64,000 bases of DNA from Adiantum capillus-veneris (taxonomy: Eukaryota > Streptophyta > Polypodiopsida > Polypodiales > Pteridaceae), in contig CM043969.1 of NCBI GenBank assembly GCA_014529385.2, positions 16,876,446 to 16,940,445 on the forward strand. Reading direction: 5' to 3'. How positions within the stretch are numbered: the first letter of the stretch is position 1; the number at the start of each line of letters is the position of its first letter. Positions 57,230-64,000 of the stretch are shown here, piece by piece. The translations under genes were made by a program, and so were the position numbers. A model generated the notes under the pieces. That model made no database searches, was not told the origin of the DNA, and saw nothing but the letters and a program-made list of their open reading frames with translations.

Positions 57230-58150
57230 TAATCATCTCAGCTTGTTAATGATATTTTCTACTTCTAATAATTATCATGTAATTATCTAAGCTAATCAAA
57301 TAATTTCTCTCTTCAATTTATAGCTATAATCAGACAATTTTAGCTTAATTAAGTAGCTTAACTATTTTTTGTCTATGAGCTGATTATCTCAAGTTGATAA
57401 TGGTGTTTTCTATCTCTAATAATTATCATGTAATTATCTAAGCTAGTTAATTAATCTCCCTCTTCAATTGAAAACTAAAACGAGATAACTTTAGCTTAAA
57501 TAATTAGCTAAACTAATTTTTTGTCTATGAGCAAATTATTCTAAATTTCCACCTTTAATTTATAGCTAAAATAAAACAAATTTTGCTTATTTAATTAACT
57601 AAACTAACTTTTTGTCCATGACCTAATTAACTTGGCTTGATAATGGTGTTTTCTCTCTCTCATAATTATCATGTATTTATCTAAGCTAATTAATAATTGT
57701 TTTTTCTTTAATTTAAAGCTAAAATCAGATAATTTTAACTCTAAACTAATTTCTTGTATATGAGCTAGGTATCTTTGTTTTCTAACGGTGTTGTCTATCT
57801 CTAATAATTACCATGTAATTATCTAAATTGATTAACTAATTTTTTATCCATGAGCTAATTATCTCAGCTTGTCAATGGTGTTTTTATCTTTGATAATTAT
57901 TATGTAATTATCTAAGAGAATTGACTAATCTTTCACTTCAATTTATAGCTTAAATTAAATAATTTTAGCTTAATTAATTAGCTAAACTAATTTAATATCT
58001 ATGAGCTAATTATCTTGGGTTGTAAATATGTTTTTTCAGCTTTGATAATTATTATGTAATTATCTAAGCTAATTAACTAATTTTCCTCTTTAATTTATAG
58101 ATAAAATCAAATAATTTTAGCTTAATTAATTAGCTAAAATAATTTGTTGA
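57230..58150. repeat. Tandem repeats of about 155 bp, AT-rich
   Basis: At least five diverged units, some shortened, each with the phrase (t)aattat(c/t)atgtaattatctaa, then an aatttatagctaaaat part, then gctaaactaatttttt and tatgagctaattatct. Confidence 0.85.
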
Positions 58151-58726
58151 TCATGAGATATTTATTCCGTGTTTCTAACATTTTTTCTAACTATGATAAT
58201 TATCTTGTGATTTATTAAGCTAGTTTGCTAATTTTCATATTAGTTTTGAGTTTAAAAGTAGCTAATTTTTGTTGAATCAAATGCAAAAATGATCAAAAAT
58301 TATGAAATAATTTTCCATCTCTTTGATAGTATAAAAAAGCTCTGATATGTATTGTGTAATTATCTAATTTTAAATAATATAATTTTTCTTAATTAAGACC
58401 AAAATTGATTAATTTTAGCTCTATGGATTAATAATTAATTAGATTAATAATCCTATTCATTATTAAAATAATCATCAATTTAGTAGCATTAAGAGTGTAG
58501 TTTATAATAGACAGAGGTTTAGTTTTCTTAATTAATTTGATTAATTAAGAAAATTAGATATAGATTCGCATATTTGTACTAGATAACAGGGTTTAACGCT
58601 AATTACCTTCGTTAATCAACTAGATTTTTTCTCTCTAGTGATTTTGAATGGAGTCTCTCTATGCTAGAGAGATTTGTCAAGGTCTCTGAGTCTGAGAGAG
58701 TTTGTGAAGCATAGGGTCCTATTTAT

Positions 58727-58737
58727 AGTTTTTTCTG
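58727..58737 (-). promoter_or_regulatory. TATA box (ctataaatagg), minus strand
   Basis: Good plant consensus, followed on the minus strand by a pyrimidine-rich leader with repeated agagag/ctctct blocks. Confidence 0.5.
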
Positions 58738-59550
58738 GCACTGACAGGCTCTGAAACTGGCAGTTGCTTATAGGTCAAGTAGCCCCAAGCTCAAGATGGC
58801 CTTGGGCAAGTCAATGATGGCCCTACACAGCACCTACTCACTTTGATTTTCAACCTTCCTAATTTTTAAGCCTATTTACTGCTTATTTGGTAAATATCTA
58901 GGAGGTTACAATAAAAGTCTTAAGCTTTAATGATTACTAAAACCATTCAATAACTTTTGCAAATTAAAGTGGCAGTAAAAACTTCTCGAGGGGATAGCGG
59001 TGTCAAATTTTACACAAATTTAGTTCTAAGAGTTCCTAGCTATAGGTTTGTCGTGCTTAAGATTCCAAAAATACCAACCTTTTCTTGAATTGGGCAATTT
59101 TCTCTGACTTTTACGAATCAAATCTGTATAATTAAGCTTTGTACATTCCCTCATATTTTCTGTAGCTCGAAACCTTACATGTTCCATTTGGCTGCTGCCT
59201 TGGATAGCTTGATCTGCAACATTGAGAGCTCAAGTTCTAATTGGGATTTATGTTATCGTAGCTATGCATACTTCATTTGTGGGTCACCTTCTTTCCTACC
59301 ACCAACACTAGGAACCATATACTCTTTCATACCTCCTTTGCTAGCAAAAATAAAAATCTATATTTTGATGTATTCTCCCCCTTCCAAAGCACACATTTTC
59401 CCTCTCTAGGTCTATAGAATATCAACTAATAAAATCTTTTACATGCTTTCTAGTGATAAAATAGGATCACTAATAACAGGGGGAAAACAATTGCTTGCAA
59501 AACTGTTTTTGCTAACAATTCGCTCCTCTTTATAAAAGCAAACTCAACAA

Positions 59551-60038
59551 TAGCATTAGGCAAAATTTGGACTCACAAAGGGGCCCTTTAAGGAGTTTGA
59601 CTTTACCTCTCTCTACCAAAACGGGCGCATGGATAACTTTTTGCAAACAAACTCCAAAGTTGACGGAGGTTTGACAGTTAGAATGTCCTCTTCAAGCTCC
59701 ATCTACCGATATATAGCACGCCATGAGATTCCTCATATTTTATAAGAATCTTTTTTTTTAGGAATCTCATGGCGTGCTATATATCAGTAGATAGAGCTAT
59801 ATATCAGTAGAATCTATATATCAGTAGAATCAAAAAAAGAATCTTTTAAAATATGAGGAATCTTATGGCGTGCTATATATCAGTAGATAGAGCTTGAAGA
59901 GGACATTCTAACTATCAAACCTCCGCTAACTTTGGAGTTTGTTTGCAAAAATTTATCCATGCGCCCATTTTGGTAGAGAGAGGTAAAGTCAAACTCCTTA
60001 AAGGGCCCCTTTGTGAGTCCAAATTTTGCCTAATGCTA
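59551..60038. repeat. Large inverted repeat (fold-back), arms about 200 bp
   Basis: The left arm from tagcattaggcaaaattt (59,551) and the right arm ending aaattttgcctaatgcta (60,038) are inverted copies. The centre (59,750-59,870) holds three or more copies of tatatatcagtagaa. No ORF; target duplication not identified. Confidence 0.85.
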
Positions 60039-60039
60039 A

Positions 60040-61325
60040 GAACAACTCTCAAGATTATCCAGCTATTTGCTACTACTTTTGGGCCCCACTTGGGGTGAGC
60101 ATTTTGGATAAGCAAAGATTCAACTTGGCCCTAAACAAGATCAACTATAAAATGAGAAGATGGGAGTTTGTGCTACTCCCTTTCCACAATAGAGTCACTG
60201 TGATTAATGCCTTCATGATCCCATACATGTCTCTAATTTTAAAAAGTGGGCAAATGCCATTGGAAACAATTTTTGAAACCTATAAAACAAAAAATGTGGA
60301 AAAACACCACAAAAGAAACGACTCCTTGGAAATGGGAGAAATAGGAATGGGTGGCATGGCACAAGAACCAAGGTAACATTGGGATCCTGGACCATGTGCT
60401 ACAAGCAAAAGCCATGTGTGCCAAGCTAGTTGTCTCCTTGACTAATCAAAGGCAAGAATGGGTGGTCATGGCTGGGACATGATAAACAAAGCAAAGCTTG
60501 TCTCTCCTCAAGGAGGCCCATGGAACGAGGCTACGAAACATGAGAAAATTACCAATGGAACAAGGCTACAGTGCATGAGAAAAATACCCATGGAACGAGG
60601 CTACAGTGCATGAGAAAATTATGGAACCTCTATGGACTTTCCTTAAGCTTGGGGATTGCATAGAGGAAGTTGCGCAAAAGTGCAATGAAGCAGCATCAAC
60701 TCTATAATGGGGGGGGACTTTCAGGTCCTTTAGATGCGCCATTGTGCATTGGTCCCACTAGATTTCCAAACTTAGAGAGGGGTCCTTGAACCCCCTTTTG
60801 AAGGGAAGTTGCATGGAATATGAGCAACAAAAGGATCTTCAAACTTTCCCATCTATGGGATGACAAAAACCTCTGTTTCAAGTCCTGTCCTGTAGGCCTA
60901 TACATGCACCTGTAATCGGCTCAAATCTAGATTCAAAAGCCTAGCATTGGCCTAAAGAAAAAGTGTTTGCAGTCCCCAAAGCTCAAGATACCTATAATAA
61001 TTTGGTATACAAAGCTAACTAGTTTGCTCCACTCATCAAGATATGGAAGGTAAATGGTCAAAAGAGCGATGGCAAAAGAGAATTAATGTCCTTTGGGAGA
61101 TCAAATGGCTGAACTTCATGAAGATGTTTAATTGGTACATTCCTCTAGTTGAAAAATTGCTTTAGAGGATCCCCTACATTTGTTCAAAAATTGCCTTGCC
61201 TTGCGGGGTCTAGCCACAAAGTTTTGCAAATGGGTGCTTGGAAGATTCTCTTCTTTACAAAAAAAACATGGTCTTGGAAGGAATAGACCGCAAAACCAAG
61301 CCATTTGGTTTGCACCCAAATCAAT
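60040..61325 (+). pseudogene. LINE relic, RT thumb and following region
   Basis: The reading 60,026-60,376 (LDKQRFNLALNKINYKMRRW, VLLPFHNRVTVINAFMIPYM) is the conserved region after the LINE catalytic centre. In a shifted frame GILDHVLQAKAMCAKLVVSL and QRQEWVVMAG follow, also LINE-typical. The rest to about 61,325 is broken. It starts right at the edge of the inverted repeat. Confidence 0.6.
60519..60620. repeat. Three tandem units of about 37 bp
   Basis: The phrase catggaacgaggctac...catgagaaaat occurs three times with small changes, inside the LINE relic. Confidence 0.85.
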
Positions 61326-62957
61326 AGATTCTATTATAGATTTGAAAATCTAGGAACCTTCGTGTTTTTTAGGAAAATTATGTTGTGGATCAACTCGATG
61401 ATATTGTAACATGAGAGCGCTGAGCACATTTATATTGTAGGAAGTAAGAGATGGAAAGCCAATAATGCCAAACAAGGGAGACATGCACTTAGTTGCATTG
61501 GCTACTTAGGAGGTTATACTTATTATCTTTGTGTATGTATTGTGTTTTGTAGAGGTTAACAATCCCCCTTTTGAATCATTGCGCTTTCTTCAAGGCACTT
61601 TTCTTGGTCAATATAGCATCTCTCCACTCGAAAAAATAGGATGTGTACAAATGCTTTGTAGCGATTGAGCTTATTATTACTACAATATGAAACTAGAACA
61701 ATCTATGAGCTTATCAAATTATATTTCAATTTTCAAGGAATGTATATGTTTTGATATGTGCATCAAAGTAGTGCGCACTTAACTTTTGTGATTCATTCAA
61801 ACACATTTCCTCATATTATATAGCTCTCCTAATGGCTTCCAAAAAAAAATAAAAATCACTACTTACATATAGTGCAAGGACACTCTAAAGAGAAGAAAAC
61901 AAGTTTAAAAAAACACATATGTATAAAGATGCACTCAAACATCTCTATTTATATGGACAAAAGAAAGTCTTTTGACTTTCCACTTTCATGGGTCTTTTCA
62001 TTTCCTAAACTCACCTTTTTCCCTTATACACTTATTTTAAAAAGCTGATTAATTTTCAAAGATTGGGGAGACCTAATTCCTCAATTTGAAATAGTTTTCT
62101 TTCATAAAATTCAAAAAAAACTTTCTTAGAAGTATTTGATTGTACATTTATAGTTTTTTATCATCATATTTCTCACGATACATTTAGTCTATAATTGATT
62201 TGGACATGTAGTCTATAATTGACATTGCAAGACATCAAACCATGCCTCTAGATTTTAGAGAAAGAAAATACATTTTATTTTAAACTTGCTATTCTTTTTA
62301 AATGCTTCATCAAAATTATTCTTGAAGAGTAGATTTTATCTCCCAAAAGGCACTCTTTTTATATCTTTTCAGTAATGACAAAAGGCTATAAGATTTAATG
62401 AAAAATTAGAGATTGAAAAATACCAATTAAACAAGATAAATTTTGTATAAGCAACAAGTACAATCATAAACTATAAAACCTTATCTCCTTTAATAACAAA
62501 CTATAAATTCTTCTCATCTATGGAGAGGTTCTTATGTTAAAGTACATTTCCAGCACTTAAGATGAAGATCATAAAGCAATTGTTCAAATTGGTTTTCTTT
62601 ATTACTCATCTCTTGTCTGCAATATAGACCCAATGGTTTATCTGTTATTTGTTTCAAAATGCCAATGTAACCCTTCATCCTACCCTTTTTTTCTTTTACT
62701 TTTCTTTTTTTTTCTTTTGGGGGGGGGGGGGGGATTTTGGAATCAACCTTCAATGAAAAATTCATGTATACTACTACCCTTCCATTGAAACATAGCACGT
62801 TCGATGATCATTCACAAGCGCAGCCTTAGAAGTTGTTAGTGAGATATTGCGATAAACGTTTCTTTTTTGTAACAACTATGACCCTTTCTGCAAGGGATTT
62901 TAAATAGACTCATCATCTAATTGCAATCACAAAATTTGAATATCGTGTTTTCATAGT
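61326..62957. other. AT-rich non-coding DNA with a poly-G run
   Basis: No gene or element recognised. A 15-base G run at 62,719-62,733 sits next to a T-rich stretch. Confidence 0.5.
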
Positions 62958-63175
62958 GATCACTTTTTGGCACTAAGGGGGGCCATCCTCGCAACCTAAG
63001 TAATCAAGGCCCACTAGTTTTAAAAATGATCACTTTTATGACACCGAAAGGGACCATCATTGCAAAGTAAGTAAACAAGGTACACAAATATCATGTCTAC
63101 ATAAATATCTTGTTTTACAACACTAAGGAGGACCATGCTCACAATTTAATTAATCAAGTCACAGTGGGAATTTGT
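62958..63175. repeat. Three diverged tandem units of about 70-85 bp
   Basis: Units near 62,958, 63,027 and 63,110 share gatcactttt..acactaagg.ggaccat..tcacaa and ta.gtaatcaagg. No coding sense. Confidence 0.7.
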
Positions 63176-63639
63176 TGATGAGATGGGTGGACATCATCTA
63201 GCCACCATGCTATTGCACCCAAAGGTGAAGGACACACATAATTTTGCAAAGTTTGATACTCATGAAGTTTCAAAAGTCTAATATGGTATCCACCAAGGTG
63301 TGGATGAATAATTGTTTAAGAAATGTCTCTGAGAAATTCAATCTTGATGCCGCCATCTACATTGTTATTTATCAAAGATACTTGGTCTTTATGTACATTG
63401 CCTCCTTGATGAACCTTACTTTGTGTTGTTGCAATCAGCTCATTGCTCAAATTCATTGACAATGACCACTCAGTGGAACCCTACCGGATGGCCAGTTCAT
63501 CATCATCTTGTTGAACGTGGGTATGGATAAGTATTCCTTTTGAATGCTGCCTAACGTACATGCATGGTAAATACATGCTCGTTGAGGAAGCTCAAGATAC
63601 TCTTGACTACTACTTAACCCTGCTACCTACTCATATTGC

Positions 63640-63870
63640 ATCTTAATCAATCTACATTTGGGTGGACAATGGTTTTCAAAGGTGCTAATTATGACAAGTG
63701 AGCTTCTCTTTGAATCAAAGTTCATTAAGTTCTTGAAGAGCTTCATGACTCCTCTAGTTGAGTGTTTCATAATTGGCAATGCTTTCATCCACGTGTATGC
63801 CAAATGTGTGGTGTTGGTATTTCTTTGATCGACACATGTGCCAAATGTGGTTGAAGCAACAATGCCTCAA
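63640..63870 (+). pseudogene. PPR-like gene fragment
   Basis: GNAFIHVYAKC (63,775-63,807) and, one frame away, GVGISLIDTCAKCG (63,810-63,851) both match the hallmark helix of plant PLS-type pentatricopeptide repeats (NALIDMYAKCG type). Only these two helices are clear and they are shifted in frame, so this is a relic. PPR proteins bind organellar RNA. The sequence continues off the window. Confidence 0.38.
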
Positions 63871-64000
63871 GCCATACCTCACAAAGTTGATGCAAATCAT
63901 TAAAAAAAGCTCTCATGCAAACATATGGGGTGCGGTGCAGTTACTCAAGCACAAAGTATCTATTTGTTGTTGCAAATAGAAGAGATTTATTGTTGGTGGA

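Larger units (their letters stand above)
55352..59170 (-). repeat. AT-rich 3.8-kb tract, possible very long LTR
   Basis: Bounded on the left by the primer-like site. It contains a tandem-repeat block (57,230-58,150), a minus-strand TATA box (58,727-58,737) and a small ORF (56,640-56,530), but no transposon protein. If an LTR it would be unusually long, and its right end is not identified. Confidence 0.3.

Noticed and set aside
57230..58150. CRISPR-like array
   Set aside because: Units are about 155 bp, diverged, AT-rich and without conserved short repeats separated by unique spacers; in a plant nuclear context this is a tandem satellite-like repeat.
62719..62733. Poly-G run as a regulatory G-quadruplex
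   Set aside because: A single 15-base run in a featureless AT-rich region, with no gene nearby, gives no reason to call a function.

Overview
The window is from a nuclear plant genome, almost certainly a vascular plant with a large, repeat-rich genome. The evidence is one intron-containing bHLH gene of the plant-only subgroup IVc (ILR3-like), many Ty3/Gypsy and Ty1/Copia LTR retrotransposons with plant-type primer-binding sites, LINE relics, microsatellites and a PPR-like scrap. Gene density (one convincing host gene in 64 kb) suggests something like a fern or conifer, but the sequence alone does not settle the species. Letters A-H are my own names for the elements.

1-24,036: a giant minus-strand Ty3/Gypsy element (A). 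Its right-hand (5') LTR is 23,114-24,036 and its tRNA-Asp-type primer site is 23,094-23,111. A long leader (21,104-23,093) carries repeated palindromes, followed by gag (21,103-18,593), a protease (about 17,660-17,393), RT/RNase H (10,726-9,474) and integrase (9,290-7,720). It has three unusual traits: two tandem zinc-binding modules in the integrase, a second retropepsin-like domain after the integrase (7,590-7,246), and a long third ORF (6,011 to 2) preceded by the same palindromic repeats as gag. A is interrupted by a plus-strand Ty3 element B (about 11,257-17,390, no 3' LTR) and by an unidentified non-coding insertion (about 850-3,200). A itself appears to have jumped into the gag gene of a plus-strand Ty3 element C.

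24,037-30,197: the rest of C (gag to chromodomain), fused at 28,151 to the 3' end of a second chromodomain-type Ty3 element (D) and its probable 3' LTR. 30,793-36,467: Copia element E with matching 5-bp target duplications, badly decayed, with a 31-G run in its integrase. 37,275-38,440: Copia fragment F. 39,060-46,560: Ty3 fragment G, split by a young, nearly intact minus-strand Copia element H (40,147-45,698) with perfect target duplications and only three stop codons in one long gag-pol frame.

48,261-50,260: the host gene, five exons encoding a 242-residue bHLH factor related to the iron-response regulators ILR3/bHLH104/bHLH115. It sits in a TE-poor island of roughly 47.6-51.9 kb.

51,880-64,000: microsatellites, two LINE relics, one short insertion with a 10-bp target duplication, three large inverted-repeat structures, a 4-kb AT-rich tract with about 155-bp tandem repeats that may be part of a minus-strand LTR, and a PPR-like fragment at the right edge. 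Apart from the bHLH gene the window is a nest of selfish elements, and the layering gives relative ages: C is older than A, A is older than B, and G is older than H.
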